From: Erwinia_E haradaeae_E
Lineage (GTDB): Bacteria; Pseudomonadota; Gammaproteobacteria; Enterobacterales; Enterobacteriaceae
Length of the DNA stretch: 64,000 bases
Assembly: GCF_900699015.1 (NCBI RefSeq)
Contig: NZ_LR217737.1
Span: 186,001 to 250,000, forward strand
Direction: 5' to 3'
In this document: piece by piece, positions 49,281 to 60,900 of the stretch
How positions within the stretch are numbered: position 1 is the first letter of the stretch
How the letters are laid out: every line of letters starts with the position of its first letter
Made by a program: the position numbers and the translations under genes
The notes under the pieces: generated by a model
What the model saw: only the letters and a program-made list of their open reading frames with translations
What the model was told of the DNA's origin: nothing
Database searches by the model: none

Positions 49281-50699
49281 TTGTCAAGGTATGAAGAAGC
49301 TATTGTAATATCAGTATTTATATAGATTATTAGAATAAAAATAATAAGATCCTGTTTATTGGATTATCTCTATTATTAATATCGCTTATAAGAATAAATT
49401 AATTTTTAATTAGCAGATATGGTATATTAGAGAGATTTAGTACTATTGAAGTAAATAGATTTTTATGTCTATCATAAAATATTTATAGTTTTATCCTTAA
49501 GAATTCTTCTAGAAATAATGATACGATGTTATAGGTCTAGAAAATACTAAGAGAGCTATAAGTGTTTTATTTGATAGATATTATCTCAATGATCTTATTT
49601 TATATACATGGAAAATAAAAAATAAATCTGAATATTTCAGAAATCAGTGGTGTTTAGAAACTAGATTAAGTGAATAAATGTAAAACATATTTAATTTAAA
49701 TTAGTTTACAAATATAAAAATTTATTGGTTGATTATATTTTTTATTATTATTTAGTCTTAAAATCAATGCTCTATTATGCAAATTGTAGATTAATTTTTT
49801 GTAGAGAAAATTATGATAAAATGAAATACTTTCCTTGAAAGTATGACAGAAAAGTCCATCATTAGATTTTTTTAAGATATAAATTATGGTGCTCTCTAGA
49901 ATAGAGATGATATTCTATTTTGGCGAATAGAAAGATAGTGTTTCTATAACCCTATAACTTAATTTATTTGATTGTTATCCATAGTTGAGTCATAAGATCT
50001 ATCGGTACTTCTAAATAAAATCAAGAGCTATGATAGCAAAGATAGAAAAGGATATAAATTAGGTTATGAACTTGTAATTATTCAATGTTATTTGATAAAA
50101 GTACAATGATTATGATAGTTAATTAATTTCTAATATTATTTTATAAATAAGTAAGCTGACTGATTGTAATTTAGGAGAGGATAAAGGTTATTAATATGAG
50201 ATATGTTTCTTGTAAAATAAGAGAGTTATTTTGATATATCAAGATTGTATTATTTACTGTAAGTTGTATATCAAAATATCAAGATCTGAAATCAATCATT
50301 ACATAATATCAACTAACTATTTTCATGGGATTCCTCACAATGTTATCACCTTCCTTTCATCATTAGTTTCTAGTTAGATGCACAAGTCTTGAGTAGTATG
50401 TTAACAGTAGGTAAGTACAAGCATAGATTCTATAATAGTCTAGTCTTAATTATTTTCATTGATTACTAATCACGATTACAATTTGGGTTAAAAATATTTA
50501 GTTCTAATCCTTAAATTTATATAGGTAAACGTTTAACTCATTAGATAGTTATGATGTACCTCTATAATGAAGCAATCTATTTATGTTGATCTATTGTATT
50601 ATTAGGATGAGTTCTAATCTTTCGTAGAAGAGTAGATTTATAGAAAATTTGCTGCTATTTATTATTATTTCACTTAAAAGATTTTGGTATAAAATACTT
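49281..50699. other. gene-free gap gapA/dnaB
   Basis: 1.4 kb, no open frame or RNA gene. A patch at about 50320-50420 is somewhat richer in G and C (GGGATTCCTCACAATG, then CACCTTCCTTTC a few bases on) and may be remnant sequence. TTATCCATA at 49975-49983 resembles a DnaA box with one change but is single. Confidence 0.5.
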
Positions 50700-52118
50700 A
50701 TGACAGCAAAGAAATCCATACATAAATTTTATACAAATGGTGAACCATTTGACCGTCAGATAGAGGGGATAAAGCTACCTCCTCGATCAATAGAAGCAGA
50801 GCAATCAGTATTAGGTGGTTTAATGCTTGACAATGAGCGTTGGGAAAATATCTCAGAGCGTGTGGTTATGCAGGATTTTTTTAGTCGCTCTCATCGGATT
50901 ATTTTTAAAGAAATGCAACTTTTACTTGACCAAGGAAAACCAATTGATTTGATTACATTATCTGAATGGATGGAGGTACAAGGTAAATTAAGTATAGCAG
51001 GGGGTTTTGCTTATTTAGCAGAGTTATCGAAAAATACACCAAGTACGGCAAATATTTGTGCTTATGCAGATATAGTACGTGAGCGTGCAGTGGTACGTGA
51101 GATGATTGCTGCGGCACATGAAATTGCTGATTCAGGCTATAATCCACAGGGTCGTAGTAGTGAAGTGCTTCTTGATCTTGCAGAATCACGTATATTTAGG
51201 ATTGCTGAAAATCGGGCTAAAAAGGATACAGGACCAAAAAGTATTGATGAGATTCTTGAGTCTACCGTATCACGTATTGAATCTTTATATCAAGCTCCTA
51301 ATGATGGTGTCACTGGAGTTGATACTGGTTATCAAGATTTAAATAAAAAAACTGCTGGTTTACAACGTTCTGATTTAATTATTGTTGCTGCACGTCCATC
51401 AATGGGAAAAACTACTTTTGCTATGAATTTATGTGAAAATGTAGCGATGTTACAAGATAAACCAGTTCTTATTTTTAGTCTTGAAATGCCTGGAGAGCAG
51501 ATTATGATGCGAATCTTAGCATCGTTATCACGGGTTGACCAGACTCGTATTCGTACAGGTCAACTGGATGATGAAGATTGGGCACGGATTTCTAGTACTA
51601 TGGGTTTGCTTTTAAAAAAGAAAAACATGTTTATTGATGATTCATCTGGTCTTACTCCAACCGAAGTAAGGTCACGTTCTCGTCGTATATTTCGAGAACA
51701 TGGTGGTCTCGATTTGATTATGATTGATTATTTGCAGTTGATGCGTGTTCCTGCTTTATCTGATAATCGTACACTAGAAATAGCTGAGATTTCCCGATCT
51801 CTGAAAGCATTAGCAAAAGAACTAAAAGTGCCTGTTATAGCATTATCACAACTAAATCGATCATTGGAGCAACGATCTGATAAGAGACCTGTTAACTCTG
51901 ATCTCCGTGAATCTGGTTCTATTGAACAGGATGCTGATTTAATCATGTTTATTTATCGTGATGAAGTTTATAATGAACATAGTACCTTAAAAGGTGTAGC
52001 AGAGATTATTCTTGGTAAGCAACGTAATGGACCAATTGGTACTGTAAGATTAACATTTAATGGACAATGGTCACGTTTTGATAATTATGCTTGGCCAAAA
52101 CAGTATGATAATAAGTAA
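50700..52118 (+). CDS. dnaB: replicative DNA helicase
   Basis: Hexameric 5'-3' helicase of the replication fork. The N-terminal collar domain has LPPRSIEAEQSVLGGLMLDN; the RecA-like motor has Walker A ARPSMGKTTFAMN, FSLEMPGEQIMMR, LIMIDYLQLMR and the end FNGQWSRFDNY. From the ATG at 50700 it has 472 residues (E. coli 471). The frame is open 17 codons further to a TTG, but that N-terminus is hydrophobic and unlike DnaB, so I reject it. The Shine-Dalgarno before 50700 is weak. No sign of an intein. Confidence 0.97.
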   Translation: MTAKKSIHKFYTNGEPFDRQIEGIKLPPRSIEAEQSVLGGLMLDNERWENISERVVMQDFFSRSHRIIFKEMQLLLDQGKPIDLITLSEWMEVQGKLSIAGGFAYLAELSKNTPSTANICAYADIVRERAVVREMIAAAHEIADSGYNPQGRSSEVLLDLAESRIFRIAENRAKKDTGPKSIDEILESTVSRIESLYQAPNDGVTGVDTGYQDLNKKTAGLQRSDLIIVAARPSMGKTTFAMNLCENVAMLQDKPVLIFSLEMPGEQIMMRILASLSRVDQTRIRTGQLDDEDWARISSTMGLLLKKKNMFIDDSSGLTPTEVRSRSRRIFREHGGLDLIMIDYLQLMRVPALSDNRTLEIAEISRSLKALAKELKVPVIALSQLNRSLEQRSDKRPVNSDLRESGSIEQDADLIMFIYRDEVYNEHSTLKGVAEIILGKQRNGPIGTVRLTFNGQWSRFDNYAWPKQYDNK

Positions 52119-53074
52119 GTATTATGGTATGATTTTGATTTTAAAGTGTAAAATAGATTGCTTTTATAAAGTAAGAAATATAATTGTATGAATTTTTATT
52201 TCTGAAGCTCTATTATATAAACATAAATTGATAATTATATAAAAGTTTAATTTATTTTATATTTTTGATAATTTCTTTTAGATATTTAACATAATAAGTA
52301 TGTTTGATTCTATTATTAATGAGTATAGATTATAAAATAAACGGTAATGTAGATGTATTATAGTATCAAATAGTATATCCTATTTATATTAATGTTTTAT
52401 TTATTTTGGATATTTTTAGAAAATATATATTTACTAATATAGTGAATATATTAAATTCTAAAAATACTAGTCATATGATACATTTTATGTATGTACGAGA
52501 ATAATCTTCTATATCATTATTCTATATTCTATCAATATAAATGATGATTTAATCATATGCGGTATATTTCTGTGATTTCAGAACAAAAATCTGTTACATA
52601 TTGTTTTATAGTTAAGAGGCAAGGGTGTAACGTGTATTTATATATTAATTTTGGAACACAAAGAGTATATTATTACTAAGTAGATTACTTGATGAAATCC
52701 TGTTAATTTCAATGAATAAAAGAATATAAAATATATTAAATAGATATTTTATTTTTCTGGTTAAATTTATTAAAAAATATAAATTAAATATATTTAATAT
52801 TTAAATATATTGTCTAGTAAAAAATTATAAATATTGTGTAATCAAATATATCTATAATCTTAGAGACACTAATGTTGTTCAAAATAGTAGATGTACTACT
52901 AATAATATTTATTTATTTTTAAATATATACATATATATTATTTATACAGTGTATATTGTTGGTTTTTATGGTTTTAATTGTTGACTTATGGATTAGTATT
53001 ATTTTATCTTTTGCTTTTTATTTTTAATAAACTACAGAGTATATTGTTTTTAACAATATAGAATATAATTCTAA
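52119..53074. other. convergent gene-free gap dnaB/nlpD
   Basis: 0.96 kb of very AT-rich DNA; no open frame and no convincing terminator for either gene. Confidence 0.55.
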
Positions 53075-54190
53075 TTATCGTTTTGGCAAATAATATAAAG
53101 GATTGACAGATTTTCCTTTGTAACGAAGTTCAAAATGTAATCTTACTGAGTTAGTACCACTATTTCCCATTGTAGCGATTTTTTGACCACCTTTTACAGT
53201 TTGTTGTTCTGCTACAAAAATTGTTGCATTATGTGCATAAGCACTTAGATAGTCATCGTTATGTTTAATTATAATTAAGTTACCGTACCCTCGTAGCTCG
53301 TTTCCAGCGTACACTACGCGTCCGGATGCAGTCGATACAATTGCATGACCATATGCTCCTGCAATATCAATGCCTTTATTACCTCCTTCTTCCGAAGAAA
53401 AATTATCGATGATTTTTCCATATATAGGCCATCGCCAATGTATTATAATAGGAATAGTTTTTTTAGTAAAATTTCGGGTAACATGGGTCGTAATTAATTC
53501 TGGTTTTTTTAATATTCTGTTATTAGATGTAGGAAAAGAGTTAATGTTATGGATTGGATTTAATGTTTTAGGATAAAAAATATTTGATTTATGTCTAATA
53601 TTGTCTTTTTTAATTTTTGTTTTAGTATCGGAAACAGGTTTTTTATGTTTATTTTTTTGTTGTACGCTTATTTCTGTATTTTTAGATTTTTTAGTAGAAT
53701 TTTTTCTACTAAGAAAATTTAATTTTTGTCCTACAGTGAGAAGATATGGCATAGGGATATGATTATTCTTTGCTAGATAATAGACTGTATTATTGGTAAC
53801 TGATGCAATATGGAATAAAGTGTCGCCTTGTTTCACTGTATAATTTGCTTGGTTATACCTTGTTTTGTTTAGATTTTTATTTTTTTTCTTTTTAATTGTT
53901 TCATTATATTTTTGTGTTAATTTTTTTATCTTTAGTAACTTAGAGGGGTGAAGATGTATTCCTATATTTAATTTAGATAGTGATTTTCTTCGTGTAGGGT
54001 GAGCAATATCGATATTAGTAATCTTTTTAACTTTATCAAAATAATTACGTAGTATATATGATGTATTTTTTTTAACTAGATTAATAGCCAATGTAGTATT
54101 AATAGCACTAGAACAACCTATAAGACCAAATCCTAGTACTACAATTACTAATATAGGATTTAGTTTAAATAGTAGTTTTCCTATTTTCAT
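53075..54190 (-). CDS. nlpD: murein hydrolase activator NlpD
   Basis: Outer-membrane lipoprotein that activates the amidase AmiC at the division site. From the ATG at 54190 (371 residues; GAGGAG just upstream) it has a lipoprotein signal with lipobox LIGC (Cys26), a Lys-rich linker, a LysM domain at about 117-160 (YTVKQGDTLFHIAS) and a LytM/M23 domain at about 265-371 (GGNKGIDIAGAYGHAIVSTASGR... LHFELRYKGKSVNPLYYLP). As in E. coli NlpD, the M23 domain lacks the usual zinc-binding residues, fitting an activator, not an enzyme. The frame is open 45 codons further upstream, but only through a tandem repeat. The usual neighbour rpoS is absent. Confidence 0.95.
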   Translation of the reverse strand: MKIGKLLFKLNPILVIVVLGFGLIGCSSAINTTLAINLVKKNTSYILRNYFDKVKKITNIDIAHPTRRKSLSKLNIGIHLHPSKLLKIKKLTQKYNETIKKKKNKNLNKTRYNQANYTVKQGDTLFHIASVTNNTVYYLAKNNHIPMPYLLTVGQKLNFLSRKNSTKKSKNTEISVQQKNKHKKPVSDTKTKIKKDNIRHKSNIFYPKTLNPIHNINSFPTSNNRILKKPELITTHVTRNFTKKTIPIIIHWRWPIYGKIIDNFSSEEGGNKGIDIAGAYGHAIVSTASGRVVYAGNELRGYGNLIIIKHNDDYLSAYAHNATIFVAEQQTVKGGQKIATMGNSGTNSVRLHFELRYKGKSVNPLYYLPKR

Positions 54191-54258
54191 TGACTCCTCT
54201 ATTAAATCTTTAGGTAATAAGTATAGAATTTGTGACATAGAAAAATTAGGTCTATTAG

Positions 54259-54298
54259 AATAAGAGAATAAGAGAATAAGAGAATAAGAGAATAAGAG
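54259..54298. repeat. 8-base tandem repeat upstream of nlpD
   Basis: Five exact copies of AATAAGAG, 69-108 bases upstream of the nlpD ATG. Eight is not a multiple of three, and the array lies outside the accepted coding region, so copy changes would alter spacing in the promoter or leader. Confidence 0.9.
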
Positions 54299-54569
54299 AT
54301 GTCGAGATATGTGTTTTGACAGCATTTTAACTGAAGCATTAGGAGTATAATCATAATATCTACATTTACTTATTAATGATAATGATAATAAATAAGATGG
54401 ACTTATATAAAATTTGAATCAGGAGAAAATTTTTATAGTTAGTGTTTTTTGGATCGCATTGGATTGTATTAATTATTATAGTTTCTATCTATTAGATCAT
54501 TTGTTATAGTTTTAGTATTTTTATTTTTTGTCCATCTTTCATTTTTTAATTTTATCGTATGACATAAAT

Positions 54570-54596
54570 ACAGGATGAGGATCCTCATCATGCTGT
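54570..54596. repeat. palindromic hairpin GATGAGGATCCTCATC
   Basis: A 16-base perfect palindrome (54574-54589) flanked by ACAG (54570-54573) and CTGT (54593-54596), which pair across a three-base bulge. Clearly richer in G and C than its surroundings. ATGTTTATTTTT follows, so a plus-strand terminator is possible, but no plus-strand gene precedes it. Confidence 0.5.
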
Positions 54597-54841
54597 TATG
54601 TTTATTTTTATATGATAAATTCTTCCATATTTTATCTAGATTTAGTAACAGGTCGCTGTATCTTGATATAATTAGAGATAGCTATTAGCATAGATATTTT
54701 ATATTGTAGTAGTTTTGTAGAAATAGATCTATTATGATAGTGATATATATTTCTTCAAGCATATTAATAATTACTAGAGAATTACTATTTATCTAGTTAA
54801 AATGAAGGGGGTTTAGATTGCAAACTATCTACTATATTGAT

Positions 54842-54874
54842 TAAAAATATTCTAAAAATATTCTAAAAATATTT
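54842..54874. repeat. 11-base tandem repeat
   Basis: Three copies of TAAAAATATTC, the last ending in T, in the rsmD/nlpD gap. Confidence 0.8.
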
Positions 54875-56752
54875 AAATAAATATTTGCTTGTAAAGCTAT
54901 ATCTTTTCATTGATGATTACTAATCATTGAGCATATCTATTAAATAATATTTATTATTAATAACGTATCTTGACATAATTCTGTATTACATATTTTGGTG
55001 ATGAATATTAAAAATCATTTTATTATTTTTTAAGTCATTTATTTAATATTTGAAAGATATTGAATAAAGATGATCATATTATTATAAATGTATATTATTA
55101 TCATATGTACTGCTAAATAGAACGGTCTATCTGAAAATTTTAAATTATTTCAAATAAAGGATTTTATTAGTAGATAAAGATGGTTATTGTATTTTATTTA
55201 AATAATAAAAGAGTGAACATGGTGTTGAGTATATAGTTGATGGACTTAGGATTTCATATTTTAGTAGAGATGGTCTAGTGCTATTTTAAAATACAGAGTT
55301 TTATATAGTTTGGATGTTCAGTGTGTCTGTACATATTTATTTATCTAGTAATTTATTTCTATTCATAAAAGATAAAAATGATAATTTATAATTTCTTCAA
55401 AATATATATTTATCGTAAGGAAATAACTTTTCCTGGTTGACACTAGTGATTATTTTTAAACTTTGTCTAGTTTAGTTATTAGAAAAGTAGATTGAGTAGA
55501 ATTAGATGGTATAATTCGAAACATACTACTTTGAGTATAATTAGAATGACATATAATTTTATAGAAAGTAAAGAATTGAAATTTAATTTTTTAGATTATT
55601 TTGTATAATAATGTAATTTTCTCCATGTTATTCATTAGGAATGTAGAGGTATGAAGGTTAAATTTGTAATCTTAATAAGATAGATCTATATCAAATCATT
55701 TGGATTAGGTCGTATCAATTATTTTTTCTATTAATCATAAAATCTTTATTTTTAATGTTTTAATGATTAATTTATTATAGATTTAATTAGGTATTCTAGT
55801 ATTATTTTATAAGTTCTAGAATTTTTCTTAGTTATGTGAAGATGAGTATATTTTATTAGAAAATAATAGTATTATTTTTAAGCTATGAAATGATAATTAT
55901 AGTAGTTTTTGTATGTTTAATCTTTAAACTACTAGATCTGTAGCAACATAAAGTCAATCCACTGATTTATAACTTTTATTCTTAATAGTTTTACGATTGT
56001 TATCGTTTAAAGAAGGTATTAGAACATGGATATCTATAATATGATTAAATCTTTATTATTTCAATAAATAAGAATCAATTATCTCATGAATTATAGAAAT
56101 GATTTATATCATAGGTTATCAATATAAAAATTAATTTTCATGTTAAATTATACTTATTATCCAAATAGATAATAAGACTTTAATATTTATATATATAAAT
56201 CTTTTTATCAAAAATTAGGATTAATATAGTTTGAATCCTTATTTTATTGGAGATTAACCTTGAGATTTAGCAATCTTTATTTAGTGCAATTTTCTAATAA
56301 GTCAGATGTTGTAAGATGGATATGTAGTATTACTCTATTTTAGATTAATGAGTTTATTTTAAAATAATTTTTAATTATATTATGTATACGATAAATCTTC
56401 GATAAAGAAGTTATCAGAATATTTGATTAAATTAACAAATATTAGCTTTAAACTTTATTTCTATTATTAGGCGTGATTACTCAAATCTCAGTGTATAGGG
56501 ATTTAATTAAAATCAATGAATTATAAATCAAAATTATTAATTTTATCTAATTTTATTGATTTTTTTGAATTAAGTCTATTCTGTTTAATAGAAGAAGATA
56601 AATATGTTTTTTAAAAAACTATGATAAGAAAGAAGATAAAAATATTAATAATATTTATAAGACTCTAATTGGCATATTACTTTTCATATAACGTAAAAAT
56701 TATAGAATAGTTAAATAAATCTATTTATGAAATAGTAATTTTGTATGATTAA

Positions 56753-57316
56753 TTACTTATTTTGAAGACGTTGATATAATAGAGATTCTACTTGTCCGGT
56801 CGTTTTTTGTCGATAGAGTTTCCAATTCTTTGGAACTGCAAGCTCTATCTTGTTTATTTCACTTTCTATGTAAATGAGTGATTCATTTTCTAACCAGGAA
56901 TTTTTTTCTAAAAGAGTGATTGTTTTTATGATTAGATTATGATGAAATGGTGGGTCAATAAAGACAATGTGATACGGTGTTCCTTTTTTAGATATGTAAT
57001 GTAGTGAATTTGTATGAACAATATGTCCACTGTTCGCTCCCAGGATCTCGCGATTTTTTAATAATTGACGCACTACTGTTTGTTGTATTTCTAACAGCGT
57101 TACGCTAGAAGCGTTGCGTGAAAGAGCTTCAAATCCCAGCGAACCGCTTCCAGAAAAACAGTCAAGACATTTGGCTTGATAGATATCGGACCTTAACCAA
57201 TTAAAAAGCATTTCACGAATACGATGGGTAGTAGGATGTAATCCAATGCTATTGGGGACAAATAGTTTTCTTCCTCGCCATTGCCCACCAATAATACTTA
57301 TTTTTTTTTTCGTCAT
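56753..57316 (-). CDS. rsmD: 16S rRNA (guanine966-N2)-methyltransferase
   Basis: Methylates G966 of 16S rRNA near the P site. The N-terminal IIGGQWRGRKLFVP is the family signature; the AdoMet fold has LDCFSGSGSLGFEALSR and the catalytic motif is VFIDPPF. The length is 187 against 198 in E. coli, the difference being a shorter N-terminus and C-terminal tail. It faces ftsN across 342 bases; in E. coli its divergent neighbour is ftsY, so the neighbourhood was rearranged. Confidence 0.96.
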   Translation of the reverse strand: MTKKKISIIGGQWRGRKLFVPNSIGLHPTTHRIREMLFNWLRSDIYQAKCLDCFSGSGSLGFEALSRNASSVTLLEIQQTVVRQLLKNREILGANSGHIVHTNSLHYISKKGTPYHIVFIDPPFHHNLIIKTITLLEKNSWLENESLIYIESEINKIELAVPKNWKLYRQKTTGQVESLLYQRLQNK

Positions 57317-57658
57317 GATCTTATTGTCTTATTAATGATGGTACATGTTTTATCTTTTTAGTTAAAATATAGGATTGTATATGTATATACAATTAGTATA
57401 TTAATTAGATATGATTGATAGTATTGAGAATAGATGTTGTATAACTTATTATGCAGAAATAATACTTATATGTTAACTTTGTATTCTATTTTTTAGATCA
57501 AAGATTCAATTTATTATAGTTTATTTTTTATATGTTTAAAATAAGATAATTGTTATTTATGTAGCTATTCGATCAATAAGAGTCGGTTGAAACTTAATAG
57601 TTAATATAGCACTTTTATCTGGATAAGTGTACGTTATTGGATATTATGCGGAGAAAAA
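57317..57658. other. divergent gap rsmD/ftsN
   Basis: 342 bases with promoters for both genes expected but not identifiable; GGAG before the ftsN GTG (57650-57653) is the only clear signal. Confidence 0.5.
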
Positions 57659-57961
57659 GTGATACATAAAGATTATGTAAACTGTGAACGAACGATAGGA
57701 TTAAGGTATAAAAATACTGTTAGTTTCCGAAAAAAACGTAATAGTAAGATATTAATAATCGCATTATCGATGATTATTCTTATTCAATCTATTTTTATAG
57801 GTGTATTCTTTTTTATTATTCCACAACAATCATGTGTCATATCGACAATACCCGCTCATCATGAAAATCAGATAAGTTTACCTCCAAAACCAGAAGAGCG
57901 TTGGTATTATATCCAAGAGCTAGAGAAGAAGAAAGTTCATATACCTCTATCTATACGTTAA
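57659..57961 (+). CDS. ftsN: minimal cell-division protein FtsN
   Basis: FtsN triggers septal wall synthesis. Only 100 residues remain of about 319 in E. coli. It starts at GTG (57659), five bases after GGAG. The cytoplasmic tail MIHKDYV aligns with E. coli MAQRDYV and keeps Asp5, known to be needed for FtsA contact, plus a basic FRKKR patch (23-27). One membrane helix spans about 31-54. The periplasmic LPPKPEERWYYIQELE (74-89) matches the essential E segment, with Trp82, Tyr84 and Leu88 at the key positions. The frame then stops; the Gln-rich linker and SPOR domain are absent, and the DNA after the stop shows no trace of them. Identity rests on these segments and is strong. Confidence 0.9.
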   Translation: MIHKDYVNCERTIGLRYKNTVSFRKKRNSKILIIALSMIILIQSIFIGVFFFIIPQQSCVISTIPAHHENQISLPPKPEERWYYIQELEKKKVHIPLSIR

Positions 57962-60900
57962 CATGCAGATCCTACAATTATTTTAGTTTACAGATAATAG
58001 AAAAGAGGTTGAAAGTTAGAGTAGATGTAAAAGCATTACACTATTAATATTGAAGAATGACTTAAGTGATGTTAGAAACGATTTAGTTTAATGTAGTTTA
58101 TTACGCATGTTATAGTTTTATAATATAAGATATGAGATATGATCTGTGTACTTTTTCTTTATTATTATTATTTTTGATGAATTACTGCATTAGTTCTAGA
58201 AAAGAACAATAATATAATTAGATGTGTTAGTATCAATTATGAAAAGGAACGAGACTAGTAACATGTTTATTTGACATGATTAAGTTTTATCATATTTTTA
58301 TAAATTAAATAATTAGAATGTAATTTAATTAAATAAAAATTTAGAACATGCTTGTAAAAATAATATATAGTCAGTCTTGAATAAATGAATAAGTAATATA
58401 TTAGTTATAATTTTATATTTCTATAATAAATAAGTCTTTTATTGATATAGATAAAATATGATGTTGATTGATATTTTAATTTTTTATTCAATCATTTAAG
58501 ATAAATATCAGAGGTATCTAGAAAATATTCTATTATTATATAGATAATATCTAAAAGAAATCTGTCTTGCATTAACATGCATTCTCCTTTTTTCTAAAGG
58601 AATAATGTTTATTTAATTAAATTTAGTAATTTAATTTTTTTATTTAATGTTTTGATGTAGGAACTAAAAATAGGGGAGATACAAACTGTTAGTATTATTC
58701 TAGAGTAATAGTAAATTATGTTAAATATATATTAGATTTGAAGGATCCTAATGATTTTAATAAATGTCTATTTTAATTATTTTAAGTGAATTTTATATAT
58801 CATACAATATCTTATTTTATGATATAAATTTATAATCATTAATTTAGTTTATTAGGTCTAAATCTCAGGATCCATCTGCAATAATCCAGATTATTATTTT
58901 AAAACATATGTTAACACTGTTAGATCTTTTATAAAACGTGATAAGAGGTATGTCGGTATTTTATATAGTATTAGTGATATTTAGTATGAAATATATAACA
59001 TCACGTAGTAGGTTTTTAACTTTATAAAATAATATAGTAAAGTGATTGGAATCAATTCTATTCACGTTTTGTTTTTTTATAGATACTTTAATTAAGTACA
59101 TAAATAATATTAATTATTAAATAAATTTCATTTCTATATAATATAACGTATAGATAATGTATGTAGTAGAACACTTAATAGGTCACTTAGTATTATTTTA
59201 TCAAATCGATATTTTGTTATATAATTATTTATAATAGGATTTTTAAAAAAGGCTCTAAATATAGTTTTATATGAAATAATTAATTTTTATTAAAAAAGCT
59301 ATAATATAAATTATTTATCCTTTTTTATTTGTTATGTGATTATTATTATTTAAGGATGGTTTTTCTGATAGTTTTTATAAATATCAAAATGAATGATTTT
59401 ATGAGCTTGATTTAGAAATTTTTATATATATAGTTAAAAGATATATATAGGTTTAAAGTTGGAATAAATATGGTATTCTCTAATGTTTGTATTCTTCTAT
59501 ATGAGAAGAATCATAATTAGTATTATATTTGATGATGTTTTTATTTAAAGAATTAGAGATGAATTAATCAGCAATACTATAATTGATAAATTTTTTAATT
59601 GAAACAAACAGATAAATGTCAAATGTTTTTATTGTTTAAAACAATTATTGATAATATTTTTTGTATTTATTGATATTTATTTGTTAATCATCTTACAATC
59701 ATGACTATTATGTAATGATCTATTGTAGATATCATATTTTGATCTATTATTTTTATATAGAAGTAGTATAAAAATTTTCTGTATTGTCTCTGATTATTTT
59801 GATAAGTTAAGAAAAATAATATACAATTCTTTCAGAATTATCATGCGTTCATAGTTTTTTCGATGAATTATAAAATTCATTATTTTGTGAAAAAACGTAT
59901 TATTTGCAAGTTGATAAGTAAATATTATACTCTTGATTTATTAGAATATCTTGAATACAGGTGTATACATGATTTTTTATTTTAATATTAATTGAGGGTT
60001 TTATTTTTATAATCATTATGTTTATTAATAAAATTGGTTTTATAACTGATGTATTAGATTTTTCTTATCTCAAAGATCTATATCTTGAATTTTTTATTTT
60101 CAATCTAGATAAGTATATAGTTATCTATTTTTATTGATATTTTATGGTTTAGTTCTAATAGTTATTTAATAGTTAAACTAGATGATCTTATTAATGATTC
60201 AGATGAAGCAGTGACATTATTATCTAATTGTTATATTTAATTGCATCTATTTATTCCTAAAATAAGGTATTATTATGTTTGATAAACATGGTGCTATTAT
60301 TTCTTTGTTGAAAATCAGTATTTTTGATTTATCAAACTATCAAATTCATTAAAGATAGATGATTTATTTTTATAGAATTTGTTGATATTGAAAGATTAAA
60401 ACCTTATCTTAACATCTATGTGAATCGAGTCACTTGCTTCATATCTAGATGAAGATTAATTTATTCTATTTTGGTTACCATATTTAATGATTGTAGAATT
60501 AATTTCTAGTATATTTTTAGATATGATGCAGTAGTATGTAATAAGCCTTTAATTTATGAGAAAATAGATTGTAATTGATATTAAAGATTTAATTTTGATA
60601 AAAACAACATATATGATATTAGATCAATATAGATAATAGAAGATTATACCATTCTGGTCTTTTAGTTTTTAAAAGTGTAATATAATGATAATATAATATA
60701 TAAAACAATGACATATAATGATAGATGTAATGATTATATACCTATTATAGACAAGTTGCTAATAAAGATTCATTTTTAATTTGTAAGTTAAAATTTATTT
60801 ATATACGATGATAAATTTTACTAACAGATATATATCAATTCATATTATAACTGATGTTAACAAACTTAAAACTTAATATTTAATAAAAAGATGAATAAGA

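Larger units (their letters stand above)
54191..56752. other. long gap rsmD/nlpD with repeats
   Basis: 2.6 kb. Next to nlpD is an 8-base tandem repeat; further on a palindrome (54570-54596) and an 11-base tandem repeat (54842-54874), each listed separately. No open frame, no RNA gene. Confidence 0.55.

Noticed and set aside
49975..49983. TTATCCATA resembling a DnaA box
   Set aside because: One mismatch and no second box, no AT-rich unwinding array with neighbours typical of an origin; single matches are expected by chance.
50649..50699. Upstream TTG start for dnaB
   Set aside because: It would add a hydrophobic leader not found in DnaB; the ATG at 50700 gives the normal length.
54191..54325. 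N-terminal extension of nlpD
   Set aside because: The extra 45 codons run through a tandem repeat and would bury the lipoprotein signal; the ATG at 54190 has a good Shine-Dalgarno and a proper lipobox.
58500..58590. Short minus-strand frame after AAGGAG (about 24 codons from an ATG)
   Set aside because: Good-looking ribosome-binding site but the peptide is very short and unlike any known small protein; likely chance.
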